NCBI GenBank assembly: GCA_964034945.1
Contig: OZ035961.1
Location: 31,398,184-31,462,183, forward strand
Length of the DNA: 64,000 bases
Direction: 5' to 3'
DNA from: Chrysopilus asiliformis
Lineage: Eukaryota; Arthropoda; Insecta; Diptera; Rhagionidae
The translations under genes and the position numbers were made by a program. This document shows positions 50,343 through 62,724 of this stretch, piece after piece. Position 1 is the first letter of the stretch, and every line of letters starts with the position of its first letter. The notes beneath the pieces were generated by a model, which searched no databases, was not told where the DNA came from, and worked only from the letters and a program-made list of their open reading frames with translations.

Positions 50343-52404
50343 AGACTACGATTCGCTTACGTTCGAGAAGAATTGGTTTCACTATAATTTTTTTTAAAGG
50401 CAAATTTAAAATTCTGGACAACAAATTTTTCACACAACTTTCAGGCAAGTTGCAAAAAATCGATTTTTTTTGTATGATGGAGGAGCGAAGCAATCCAAAC
50501 GAAATACTTTTAACCTGTGTTTGAACCTAGTGTATTGCAAACCAGAATATAATGGCCCAAAATATACTAAAGAAAAACAACCTAAAAAGTGGTTTTAACA
50601 AACAGCTAGGCACACATCGATTTCAGGAAAGTGATATTTTTTGGAATTTAGGGGGTCTCCTGGAGGTCTGAAAGAGTTAAATGCGGTATTTTACTATCCT
50701 AGATATAATTTTTAATTCAAAAACTTCAAAAATACCTAGAGATACGCAACTTTTTGGTCGAATGTAAAAATTTCAAAATTATTTTTTTAATAAAATATTT
50801 TTTTCGGAAATTTCTTTTTTGAATTTTTACAAATGATTTTTAATTGTAAAAAACTGGTTTCCGCAAATGCTGTGGTCATAATTTTTTGGTGAAATTGTAA
50901 AACTCAATGTGTTTTGGTGAAATTGTAAAACTCATTTTATATTTTGAAGATATAAAATGTTTTTTGAGAGGCGTCTTTATTCACATCATAACAAAAAAAG
51001 TAGATTTGTTACAGTAATTTAGCCTAGGAAAGAGTTAATGGGCCTTTGTATTTTAAAAAACCGAAAAATTACACACCTTACAAAAAAAAAATTTTTTGGG
51101 TTGCCAAAGATTTTACAATCTTTTTATGATAATTTGACGTTGCTGATTCCGAATCTATAAATGATTTTGCCAATGTGCAATAACAATATTTTGGCTTTGT
51201 TTTCATTTTTTTTCGGTCGGTACCCCTTTAAAACTAACAATTTTTCTTTTCGCTCAATCTCAGAAACTAGAGCTAAACTACTTCCAGATTCGGATTCAGC
51301 GATGTCAAATTACCCTAAAATGATTTAATCATTATGACAACCACAAAGTCAAAAGATATTTTTCGAGCTTTTCTCTGAAACTAGAGCCAATCTGGCCAAA
51401 CCACTTGCGGATTCGGAATCAGCAACATTAACTTTTCGTCAAAAGATTGTAAAATGTTCCGCAACAAAATGCCTGTTGGGCAGTGTTGTCACTGATGAAC
51501 ACCATTTAAATCTTGAAATCATGAACAAAGTTTTTTTTTAAATTTTCTATTAAAAAATTTTGTGATGCCAGATTATTAGGAATTTGATTATTAGGAATTT
51601 GATTATTAGGAATTTGTTGAAAAAAATTCATTTCCAAGATATTTCGGGGTAAAACATAGTTCATAAAACAAACACAGCAACAAGAGTTTTGTGAAGGAAA
51701 ATTGAACAGAAACTGCTTTTTACCGTAATTAAAAGAAAAAAAAACAGCTCAACGCACCTAGCTGTGAGATGATATTTTTTTTTACATAATTAAACTATAT
51801 ATAATGAAAAACTATGTATTACTGTATTGAAATAATTTCATTTAATTATTTCAAACAAAACTGATACACAAAAGTATTCATAAAAAAATTGAGAACTAGG
51901 TGAAGTAGAAACTGGAAAGATACCACAGATCCGTATTTTAAAAAGATTTTAAAAAACATTCAAAGATGGGAAGAATTGAACCACTCCTTCCCCCTCTCCC
52001 ATACAAAAAGATTTTATTTTTTGCAATTTTCCCGATAATGGTTCATTTGATAAAAAAATTTATTAAGACAGAAAGTGTATGGAATATGATTTTACACAAG
52101 TTTTCCATATTTTTGTGAATTAAATTGCAACCAATTTTTTTAAATCCAATTGGATTTTATGCCTGCAATTTGAATCGCAGTCAATAGGGATGATAACAGG
52201 TTTCAAATGCAAAAAACCACATCAAAATCGGTTAAGGTTTTCTGGTTGAAAAGAAACTGGTCTTACAAATTTTTATTGCGTACATACATACAGACAGGAC
52301 GTTTTTTAGAGAATTTTTTCCACATAATTTCCTGGGTTGCGCTTAAAATGTAAAATCGCACCCTTAAAATGTAAAATCGCTTGTTTGGTCATTTGTTTAT
52401 TATA
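50343..52404. repeat. intergenic with decayed family B-like blocks and short tandems
   Basis: A 23-bp segment (TTTTGGTGAAATTGTAAAAC plus TCA) is duplicated at 50883 and 50912. GATTATTAGGAATTT is present three times in tandem at 51571-51615. GATTCCGAATC and CGGATTCAGCGATG at 51138-51306, and GGATTCGGAATCAGC at 51412, recall the 121-bp unit core. 51950-52290 recalls diverged family A wording (CCAATTGGATTTTATG). No gene was recognised. Confidence 0.45.
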
Positions 52405-53143
52405 AAGGGTGGTTAAATTTTAAGGGCCGATGTTGAATGTGAACCACACCTAAACGTCAAGTTTTTTTCTGCATTTCATTTGACATTTCTCAATTTCAGA
52501 CTAACTCAATTTGAACCATGGAAAGATACACAATCGAGCAACGCGGTAAAGTTATTCAGGCTTATTATGAAAATGGGCGTTCAAATCAAAATGCATATCG
52601 TGCACTTCGTGTCGCCAGCCCATAAGCCGCACCAAACAGTCACTCTTTGTGGGTGCATTGGTTTTTCGACAATCACTCTTGGATTATCATTCGCCCAAAT
52701 GCGGCTGTTCTGCTTATTGACGAATCCACTGAGGTGAAAATGTGCCTCATCATCACTGAAGATGATTTTCTTCGAAAATTGATCATCCACTGTTGCCATT
52801 TCTTGCCACCATTCTGACCATTGACGACGCTTGAAATGGTCAAGAGGCTTTAGTTCTTGAGTCAATTGCACCTTGTAAGCGTGTAAATGCAAGTCTTTAT
52901 GCATAATGTTCATCAACGACGAGCGTGGGAGGTGCAATTGTTGGGCACGACGACGAGTTGAGTTTGAACGCCCATTTTCATAATAAGCCTGAATAACTTT
53001 AACGCGTTGCTCGATTGTGTATCTTTCCATGGTTCAAATTGAGTTAGTCTGAAATTGAGAAATGTCAAATGAAATGCAGAAAAAAACTTGACGTTTAGGT
53101 GTGGTTCACATTCAACATCGGCCCTTAAAATTTAACCACCCTT
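52405..53143 (-). mobile_element. foldback IS630/mariner element with 180-bp arms
   Basis: AAGGGTGGTTAAATTTTAAG starts the left arm (52405-52584). The right arm (52964-53143) is its near-exact reverse complement; I found one mismatch (GCGGTAAAG versus GCGTTAAAG). TA flanks both sides. The arms are far longer than normal mariner termini because each includes the transposase start codon and roughly the first 25-28 codons. Between them lies the rest of a truncated transposase on the minus strand. Confidence 0.9.
52581..53030 (-). pseudogene. truncated IS630/mariner-type transposase
   Basis: Reads MERYTIEQRVKVIQAYYENG (N-terminus of this transposase group), then jumps to a later helix-turn-helix/linker part (LPRSSLMNIMHKDLHLHAYK, LTQELKPLDHFKRRQW). 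It reaches the first catalytic motif IIFSDDEAHF, where relatives have SDEAHF, so one Asp codon is extra. FVNKQNSRIWANDNPRV and VTVWCGLWAGD follow and then the frame runs into the duplicated arm. The second and third catalytic acidic residues are missing. Confidence 0.85.
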
Positions 53144-53420
53144 TATTTATATTATCAATTCAATTAATTCAAACTTACTCTTGGCAAATAAAACCTAAAA
53201 ACTAAGAAAATTACGATTAGAATTTACAATTGCTTAATTTAGAATCAGAGCCGTGCGAAAGTAAAAAATTTATCCTCCTTTATAGGAAAAAATGATAAAA
53301 ATGAATTTTGGTATTCCAATTTTGAAAGAAACGGGTAAGGTTTGTCTTAATTTTGTGATTAGGAGTATTTTATTTAATCGGAATACAATAATAATTGTAC
53401 CGCAGGGCAGAACTTAATAT

Positions 53421-53989
53421 AAAACATAATAAAAGCTATAATTGCCAATCTGGCAATCATTGCAGACCCGTATGGTGATATTCGTATCAAAATTCGAACA
53501 GTTGTACCAAAATTCCACTTTAAAGTCAAACTTTCCAATAAGATTTTTTAAAATTTATTCCAATTGGATTTTGATGTATGGGAGTTTTATGTAGAATCAT
53601 ATTCTAAATAACTTTTGTTCTTGCACTTTTTTTATAGGATGCACAATTTTTGAGATATTCGCGAAAAACATTTTCGTTCCTATGGGGGGTACCCCCCTAA
53701 TGGTCCATTTCTGCCCATTAACGAACTTAGCCTCACATTTTACGAAAAACGGATCTGCGCAAAATTTCAAGTCTCTAGCTTAATCCGTGCGCCCGCAATC
53801 CGCGCCAAAGACAGACAGACAGACGGACAGACAGACAGACAGACGGACGGACATGAAGAAATTAATTATTTTTATCATTCTAAACACACTGGTGTAATTC
53901 ATTTTTTTGTGCGATGACGGGATCTTGGCGTTACAAACGGTAAGGCAAAGTTAATATACCCTTTGGTTTCACCATACGGGTATAAAAAG
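53421..53989 (+). mobile_element. family A DINE-1-like element, copy 2
   Basis: AAACATAATAAAAGCTATAA start, ATTGCCAATCTGGCAAT hairpin, CCCGTATGGTGA subterminal repeat, (AGAC/GGAC)n at about 53811-53852, TATACCC ... GGGTATAAAAA end. It is close to copy 3 at 58.6 kb throughout, including the GATATTCGTATCAAAATTCG segment. Confidence 0.75.
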
Positions 53990-55274
53990 ATCCAGCAATC
54001 GAAGATTTTTGAATGAAATTCGACGTTAGCGAATTTTGTTTAAAAGCACTGCCGACAATGATTTATAAAAAAAATGGGTATTAAGGGCAAATTTATACCC
54101 TTGTTGTTTTTTTTCCAGGACTTGATTTAAATGTCTTAGAATTTCGATTAAAGAACAGCCTAAAAAAAACCCTAGGTGGTTACATCAATATCTAGTCGAT
54201 CGCCTTTTTAAAGTGAATTAATCAGAGATTAGAATCCAAAGATTATGTTTAAGTGTTAAAGGTTTGAATCTGTTGTATTCATCTAAAATTCAAATCTAGC
54301 CTAGTCGAATTTTACGCCTTTTGAAGGTTGCTTCCGAGATCGCCGCATCTTTGGATCCCTTCCTTCACCAGCACAGCCCTCATATTTTTCGTAAGAATAC
54401 AGAAACAAAAATTTTCGAACGTAGAAACATTGAAATCAGATATCGCTAAGGCAAAAATGTCAAAAAACTTTGAATGCAAATAAGCGTATATTTTTTCCTT
54501 CCAAACTCGAATTCTAAAGTCACCAAAAATGTACAAATGCTGAAATACTTACCTAAATTCTACAGAGCGATTAATTTATAACACAAGACAGTTTACGAAA
54601 ATGTTTCTTAAGTAGTCTAAAACTTTGGTATAAAATTTCTCAAGAAAATAAAAAATCAGATGATATAAACAAAATTTTTAATAAAATGTATATAACAACG
54701 ATTTTGTGACAAAGTTATCAATGAATGTTATACGTAAAGCTACATCAATTTGTATTTTTATTAAATATACACAAAAGCTTTTTATATGTTGTTGCGTTGA
54801 TGACAAATACACCTACTGGAAAATGACGAGTTCACAGTTTCTAATAACTAACTTAGAGAAATAAAATGTATGGTTTTGAGCAGTACACAATTACACTATC
54901 TAATTGAAACAAAAAATTTCATAAATAAGAAAATTACGAAGAATTCATATTTTACTTTCCATCGACTATATTTACCAATTAAAATTTAACAGCATAATCA
55001 ACTGCATAGATTTCGTATAATTTAATAACAAATAAAATTACATAAAGCATAAATAAACAACTGAATTTGTCACTAGGGTTTCTTAGTTCGTCTCAAAACT
55101 TCGTACTTTGCATAGAATAAGGTCTCACTTAAAAAATCTAAGCGATTTTATTATTTACAAGGAATTCAATAATATACAATGATTAAGTGGTTCTTTTTAA
55201 CTTTTTTCCTCCTTCTTCTTCGTTTTAATTTAAGTATGTACTAAAATATTTCTAACTAATTTAAATTGAGTCTC
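53990..55274. other. intergenic / Hmgcr 3' flank
   Basis: AT-rich. It contains the 3' UTR of the minus-strand HMG-CoA reductase gene. No other gene was recognised. Confidence 0.4.
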
Positions 55275-58209
55275 TTAGCTACCACTACTCGTCGTTGAGA
55301 TAGATAACGATGAAACTGATGTTGTCAATGGAAGACCAATCCCTGGATTCACAGCAATTGATGATCTGAAATGTTAAAAAAATATTTCAAACTGATATTC
55401 TGTAATATTTTTAATTGGAATTTTACCTATTATGACGCATATGACTTTTGACTAGATCGCTATTCACTAGGGCAGCCATTAAACTAATTTCACCGGCCAT
55501 AACAGTTGCACAAATTATTTGAGCCAATTTTTTCGAATTTTCACCGGGATTTATATGATTAGCACCACGGACGCCCAGCATTTCTAGGCATGCACTTTGG
55601 CCGGGCAATCCAGTTCCACCACCAACCGTACCTACTTCTAGGGATGGCATTGTGCAGGTCATGTACAAATCTTCACCATTTTCTCCAGCGCACTCCATTC
55701 CCGTCGAACAGTTGCTTGATGTTACATTTTGAGCTGGATCTTGACCCGTCGCAATGAATACGGCTGTTACCATATTTGCTGCATGAGCATTATTCCCTAT
55801 AAGAGATATACAAGAGTTAATAAAAGTGAAGCGTAGAATAAAATTAAATAAAGCTGATTATCTACAAAATTTATTTCGCATGATTGCAAATGACTAAAAA
55901 AACCAAAAAATATAAGATAGTGAAAATAATAAAAAAACCCTTCACGTATTTGAAATTTAATTGGGAATTGAATCAGAAACCCGACCGACAGGAAGATTTT
56001 TACCTATTTTAGAAGATAATTCTTCTAGTTATTAAAAATCTCGTTAAAAAGTTTAAAAATATTTGAATATCTCGACCGCTAGGATTTTTAATATTTTTAT
56101 TTTGATAATTTCCGTGATAAATATCTTATGTGAGCAGTACGTGACTTTCTTATATGTCCCGGCGCGGCGTACTGACGTGTTGTTAAAAATAGAATAAATC
56201 TGAGATAACTCGATAATGGTAAATGGCAAAAATATATTCTACTCACCTCCAATACTGCCAGCCATTGCACTTCCAGACATATTCTTCATTTTATTACAAT
56301 CGACTAATGTTTTTGCATCTGTTTTGAGTATTTGCCTCAAGCTGGCTTGTGGAATAATGCATTCTGTGACCACACGCTTACCGCGTCCCTTGATCCAATT
56401 AATAGCGGCTGGCTTCTTGTCTGAGCAGAAATTACCACTTAAAGAGATAATTTGCATGTCTGGGAATTCCCGTCGAATGCATGTCAATGCCATCTCAGCC
56501 CCTTTGGACACCATATTCATGCCCATCGCATCACCAGTCAATGCCACGAATCTGATATACAATTGCGGCCCATCCATGGCAATCTGAATATCTTTCAATC
56601 TACCAAAGCGACTTGTCGAATCGAATTCAGTCTTGATCTTCTCGTAGTTTTCCTTCAAGTAGATCCATCGTTTCGCCTCAGCCGCCCTGGTCACATTGGG
56701 GAACTTCACACATGGAGCACGTGTCATGCCGACATCTTCAACGTAGCTTGTGACACCACGAATAGACAACGCTTTGCATCCTCGATTCGTACTCGCGACG
56801 AGGGCACCTTCTGTCGTCGCCATCGGGACAAAGTAACGTTTTCCATCCAAAAGTAATGGCCCAGCGTATCCCACAGGAATTTGCACGTATCCCAACACAT
56901 TTTCACAGCAGGCATTCATCACTTTGGTGTAATCGTAGTTCTGGTATGGCAAAGTATTGAGTTTTTCTAATGGGAGATTCGCTTCGGCGGTAATTATTTT
57001 TCTACGGATTTTTACACCTCGTTCGGGATTGGCAATAACAGATTCGATTTTATAAAGCGGACAATGACCACCGCCGGATTTTACAATTAATGTAATTTCT
57101 TCGTCTGTTAAATTGGTGGCACCTTCATCGGAATTCAAGATTTCTAGACATTCGGGCAAAGTTCTTGGCGCTCTATTCGGTATAATAATATCGATGCGAT
57201 CCACACAATCTTTGATGTCATCTTCGTTCCATTCTAAATCCGTTTGGATCGCTCGATGCACCAAAATATTTTCGTCAATGGTAAACAGTGGTCTTCTTTC
57301 AATTTTACTTAATGGCATATCAATTTGTGGTATTGATTGTCTCTTCATTAGATTTTCCGATGTCGATAAACGAATTTGATCTCTGAGTTCATCTCGATTC
57401 TCAAAGAATATGAATTTAACGACAAGAGCAATTAACAAAATCAAAATAACAATTTGATCTGCACTCATAGTTAAGAATTTGATTATATATTCTGACAATT
57501 CTCCAGATTCAGTTCTATTATTAACGATATTGTGGCGTAGATTCGGTGACAATGTCGCCGTATTGGTAGTGTACTCCTTCTCAGAGAAAACCATACGACT
57601 GTAAACATGGACCATCATTAAACCAGTCGACATAATGACTTTAACCCGCTGGACAACCGGATTCGCTTTATTCTCCTCCTCGCTTAACGTTTTCATCAAC
57701 AAAGTGTCCTTCGCTTTGGCTTTAACCATTGACATGTCCATTCCAGTCCTTGAAAGATCAAGGATTAGCGAAAGGCATGCCGGGTAGAAAGTCATAAAAA
57801 CTATATAATTGACAATAACGGACATCACGGCGAAAGTGCACAAAATTTCAAGCCGCTGAACGCCAGATAATGTACCGACACCGATTACCAACGTTTCGAC
57901 AATTGTGTCAAGTGAAATCGCCGGTCCAAGCAGTTCCATCCCTTTGGCAATGTTACGCGTCACTTCCGCTTGATTTGAGCCAGTCAGTGCTAGTTGCGCA
58001 AGAATACCGGAATTCGAGAGATCGATCAAAAGAAGGAGAAAAAATAATGCATCTCTGAAAGTTAACGAAATTTGAATTAAAGTTTGTTTATTGAACTTGT
58101 ATATAAAGTTTGTTTTCTTACTTTAGATCGGAGACATCGCTTCCTAACAATTTAATTATGCTTGTTGTGAAGATAAAACTGGAGAATACTGTAAAAAGAC
58201 CGGCTATTC
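55275..58209 (-). CDS. Hmgcr: HMG-CoA reductase, 5' exon(s) missing
   Basis: The ER-membrane enzyme reducing HMG-CoA to mevalonate with NADPH; in insects it feeds isoprenoid and juvenile hormone synthesis rather than sterols. Exons 58209-58122, 58054-56247, 55796-55427 and 55365-55275 join in frame. The N-terminal part seen is the polytopic membrane region ([20 protein letters not shown]). A linker then leads to the catalytic domain: [28 protein letters not shown] with the catalytic Glu, [30 protein letters not shown] with the catalytic Lys, and [20 protein letters not shown] with the catalytic Asp. The end reads [12 protein letters not shown], preserving the catalytic His and the Ser equivalent to the AMPK site of the mammalian enzyme. 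The first transmembrane exon(s) and the start codon were not found before 64000. Confidence 0.96.
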
Positions 58210-58540
58210 CTGTAAAATGTAAATTAATGAAAATCAAAATAGTTGCATAAAATTTTATTAGTAGAATCAAAGTAATTGCTTTAGACTACGAAATGCAAAT
58301 GAAACGCAAATATTAACGGCAAGAGGCTTCGACGTTGACCAGATGTTCAGCAAATAGCAAAAAAGGGACTCGCAGAAAGTGGGCGATTCCTTACTAGTAA
58401 AATTCGAATCAAAATTGTTGAACGGTGTAAAACACCTAAGAAACTATCTAAAGTTTGATCCAAATCGTTTCAGTACACAAGCTTCTGCCCCTCCATCACT
58501 TGGAGTGCTGTAGGGATTTTCATTGGGTTTTTATAAACGG
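58210..58540. other. Hmgcr intron, no exon recognised
   Basis: Begins with the splice acceptor of the first visible Hmgcr exon (minus strand). No upstream Hmgcr exon was seen here. Confidence 0.4.
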
Positions 58541-59613
58541 TATATTAACTTTGCCTTACCGTTTGTAACGCTAAGATCCCGTCATCACACACAAAAATGA
58601 ATTACACCAGTGTGTTGAGAATGATAAACATAACAAAAGCTATAATTGCCAATCTGGCAATCATTGGAGACCCGTATGGTGATATTCGTATCAAAATTCG
58701 AACAGTTGTACCAAAATTCCACTTTGAAGTCAAACTTTCCAATAAGATTTTTTAAAATTTATTCCAATCGGATTTTGATGTATGGGAGTTTTATGTAGAA
58801 TCATATCCTAAATAACTTTTGTTCTTGCACTTTTTTGATAAGATGCACCGTTTTTGAGATATTCATAAAAACCGTTTTCATTCGTATGGGGGGTACCCCC
58901 CCTAATGGTCCATTTTTGCCCATTAACGAACTTGGCCTCGCATTTTACGAAAAACGGATCTGCGCAAAATTTCAAGTCTCTAGCTAAATCCGTGCGCCCG
59001 CAATCCGCGCCACAGACAGACGGACAGACGGACAGACGGACGGACATGCAGAAATTAATTATTTTTATCATTCTAAACACACTGGTGTAATTCATTTTTA
59101 TGTGTGATGATGGGATCTTGGCGTTACAAACGGTAAGGCAAAGTTAATATACCCTTTGGTTTCACCATACGGGTATAAAAATAATTAATTTCTGCATGTA
59201 TGTCCGTCCGTCCGTCCGTCTGTCTGTGGCGCGGATTGCGGGCGCACGGATTGAGCTAGAAACTTGAAATTTTGCGCAAATTCGTTTTTCGTAAAATGCG
59301 AGGCTAAGTTCGTTAATGGGCAAAAATGGACCATTAGAGGAGGCACCCCTCATAGGAACGAAAACGTTTTTTGCGAATATCTCAAAAAGGGTGCATCTTA
59401 TCAAAAAAGTGCAAGAACCAAAGTTATTTAGGATATGATTCTACATAAAACTCCCATACATCAAAATCTGATTGGAATAAGTTTTAAAAAATCTTATTGG
59501 AAAGTTTGACTTCAAAGTGGAATTTTGTAACAACTGCTCGAATTAAGATACGAATATCACCATACGGGTTTTCAATAATTGCCAGATTGGCAATTATAGC
59601 TTTTGTTATGTTT
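58541..59613 (-). mobile_element. family A element (copy 4, inverted) split by copy 3
   Basis: 58541-58625 is the reverse complement of the family A 3' part (it starts TATATTAACTTTGCCTTACC). From about 59177 the reverse complement resumes (AATAATTAATTTCTGCATG) and runs to the 5' end, ending CTTTTGTTATGTTT at 59613. The two pieces are contiguous in the family consensus, so one inverted element was interrupted by a plus-strand copy. Confidence 0.8.
58626..59181 (+). mobile_element. family A DINE-1-like element, copy 3 (nested)
   Basis: A full-length copy: AAACATAACAAAAGCTATAA start, ATTGCCAATCTGGCAAT hairpin, CCCGTATGGTGA, ACGGACAGACGGACAGACGG at about 59011-59047, TATACCC ... GGGTATA end. It lies head-to-head inside copy 4. 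Confidence 0.8.
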
Positions 59614-62000
59614 ACTATTAGGCATGTCGTGACCCAAACAAATTTCCTCACCACTAAAATGCCCCCTCCTCATCCCCTGAAATCCCCCAACCTTCTATCT
59701 TCTGAATCTTTTCTTATAAGAAAGTAAAAAGTATAATTTTTTAAAAACCACTACAGAAAACGTGAGTTTTTTAAGGGACGGATTAAGATTGTCGTTGAAC
59801 GATATCTTTTATCTTTTCATACGAAACAATTTTTGTATACATTTTCTTCTGTTTTCTCGAAGAACTTACTTAATTTTTTTAGAAAATCTGCTCTATAAGG
59901 TATTGTTGAGAGTTATCTAACATCCGATTTTGAGCACCTGCGAAAATTGGGAAAAAGTATTTGAATAGAGGTTGGACGAACAAGGGTAGCTTCATACAAC
60001 TTATTTTCGATCGACTAACTAGTAACTAGTCGAAGGAAACCTTTAGTTGACCAAAAACTATTAAAGAGGCCGTCACTTATTCTGATACACAAGATTATAA
60101 GAGTCTTTTCTTGGTAGTTTAGAGTTACTGAATCCGCGAATATGGCAGTATTTTTAGATGTACCAGATTTTCCGTGTGAGTCTTGGCTATTCAACTGAAG
60201 TTTTTCGTATTCCGTCCGAATAGCAAGGTTATAGAAGGAGTAAAATATCGGAAAACCTGTTCAGTATTCCCCGGATAACTGAAAATGGGAAAAATCCTGG
60301 ATTTCTTATCCGGAGATTACTGGATAAGGTTTTTGGCTTATTCAGGGATCGGCTTACACAGGTTTAACTGTAAAGATCCGTTTTTCTTTTGTTATTTACA
60401 GCCTTTTCACTGAATCCAGCCCTAAAAAATTGCCAACAACAGTCAAACAATATTACAATTTAAAAAAAAAATCAAAAAAGTCGTTAATTTGCAATCTGAT
60501 CAAATTACGTTGATTCGATCTTTCTTTCGATAAAAACTTTCAATTCGAAACAATGAACATAAAAAATATCCAATGGAAATCTTAACCAACGTCAACCAAG
60601 ATGAATACGTGTAAAAAACACGCTCCAAAGTGCGAAAAAACGCCGAAAAACAAAATTTCTGTATTGTAATCAATTTCCTTTGCACAACCATCTGGTTTAT
60701 GTCTGACCAACACCTTCGGGCAGTGCGTTAAACGGATTTCAATTTCTTGATTTTTTTAAAATTTCATGCACTGTATTTGCGCAATTGAAATTTTTTGGTA
60801 ATAAACAGAATTCCCATGCAAAGATGGAGGTATCCTAAAGTTACATTGAATTGCCTGATGAAAACCTCTAATCATTAAATTGAGTCAAGGGCGTCTACTA
60901 AAAATTTCGTAACAACTCTCGCGACGATGGTTTACGTCAACTGCGCTTGCCTGAATAAGTTACATTTACGTGCATTGACCGGTCGCTATAAAGTTTAAAA
61001 AAAATGCCTTTCAATTTCATTTCTGCACAGATATAACCTCAGTCAATGGTGAGCACATGCATTCGGTTGGATGTGGTTCGCCTAAAAGCGATTTGTCTAT
61101 GGACACATTTTACTACAAGTTTTCTCCGTTGCGCAGTGATCTATCAATGCAATCGCTGTTAAACGTTTCAGGTGGTTTCTGAACTCTCCACATATCAAGC
61201 GGTTATTACGTTAGATTTGGTTAATTAGAGGCATTCCAATCCAACCCATATGGCTGTGTCTCGCTGGTAGTTTCTTAACTCAAATATGATTTAATGTCGA
61301 ATTGAAGCAGCATGGACTCGATTTATCCACAGCAGTACACTTTAAAAGGCTTTAAAATAAACAACGAACCTATGTTAGCAGTTGAATGAGTCAATATTTA
61401 CCACGCACATTTTCAATTTCTTTGTATTTCATTATTTTAAAAATGAAAACGCGTTTTTGTCTGCCTGAAAACAATATAATATCGAATTTAAAATCAACAC
61501 TCTACAGATTCTTGAAATGGTCAACGGGCTAAATGAGACATTTGCAAATAAAACGATCACTACCTTCGAAAAAAAAAGAGTTTAACTGTTTTATTTTCAA
61601 TTATTATGAGAGTTCAGGGTTGTGTTATTTCATGTAATAATTAAATGTGAATTATTATGAAAGTATAATTCTTAATTGTTACTCCGTAAAAATTTAGGAG
61701 TATAAACTGAGATTTTCAAATCTGCCTTGCAACTCTCGACACCTTACGGTAGTGGTTCCCAATCGCAGAACGAAGGGTAGATACTATGGTGGACGTGGAA
61801 CAAGTTGAAATTACCATTTGAAATTTTTGTTGTCATTTTTTTAAAGATCTTCGTCTATTTTGCATTGTTTTTAAAGAATATTTCACCTGGAAAATATTAT
61901 TAAGAATTTTAATATTAAGAATTATTATTAAGAATTTTGTACAGATTTCTACTTCCATGGATTTCTACTTCCATGTTTTTGAACTCTCTTGCGCTACTTA
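59614..62000. other. intergenic/intronic, pogo-like remnant at 60.1-60.4 kb
   Basis: 60130-60374 ends CTTACACAGGTTTAACTGTA, similar to the right end of the 16001-16666 MITE, and contains TCCGGATAA/TTATCCGG motifs; its left end is lost. The rest, including 60.4-62.0 kb, shows no recognisable exon, RNA gene or repeat boundary. Confidence 0.4.
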
Positions 62001-62140
62001 AGGTGTCGCTACACATGAGTGTAAATATGCGAGTAACTCTCAAAAACTCTCGAGAGTTACTCGCAGGAGGTTGTCCATTTGCGAGTAGCTGCTATCGAGA
62101 GGTTCTTGTCGGCATTTACTCTCATGTGGAGCGGCACCCT
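62001..62140. mobile_element. 140-bp TA-flanked MITE
   Basis: AGGTGTCGCTACACATGAG at the left; CTCATGTGGAGCGGCACCCT at the right, inverted with three mismatches. TA lies on each side. ACTCTCGAGAGTTACTCG in the centre is itself a dyad. Confidence 0.7.
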
Positions 62141-62724
62141 TAGGTTTCTAAATGCAAAATCTGTACGCTTTTTCATTGGCATACAGGAAATTTCAATCGC
62201 ACGCGGTGAACCCCCTTAATATCAATCATAAAAATCTGTAATAGAATCACAAAGGTTTGATAACTATTCAAGGCGACATCAGCTGAACAAGATTGGGAAC
62301 CATTTTTTTGGGGGATTATTTTTCAAACAATTTCTTAGAGTGGCAGCAAGAAAACTTTTAACTGCACATATTCGATTCAAAATACTGTTAACTTTTTTTG
62401 ATTGAAAATACCGTGAGCCTTTTAGCTCATATTGCATTTTATTAAGTACTCGTTTAACTATGTTACAGATTTTTTTGTGTGTAAAAAAATAGAATATGGG
62501 TTCCGATTTTCGCAAGCACACGAAAGGACCTTTTTCTGGTGGTGAAAAGACCTTTTTTCTGATGTTCAATCAAATGATATTCTTTTGTATTAGGTATTAT
62601 ATAATGTCATCTTGGACTAGCCGAAATTTCGAAAAATCCATTACGAACAAGGAGGGGCGGTTTCGCAGCGGGTGCCGCTTTACCTTGGCACCTTGGCACG
62701 ACCCCGTTGGCACGACCCCATTGT
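62141..62724. other. intergenic/intronic, no gene seen
   Basis: No feature was supported. CCTTGGCACGACCCCGTTGG followed by CACGACCCCATTG near 62688-62722 is a short direct repeat. Confidence 0.4.
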
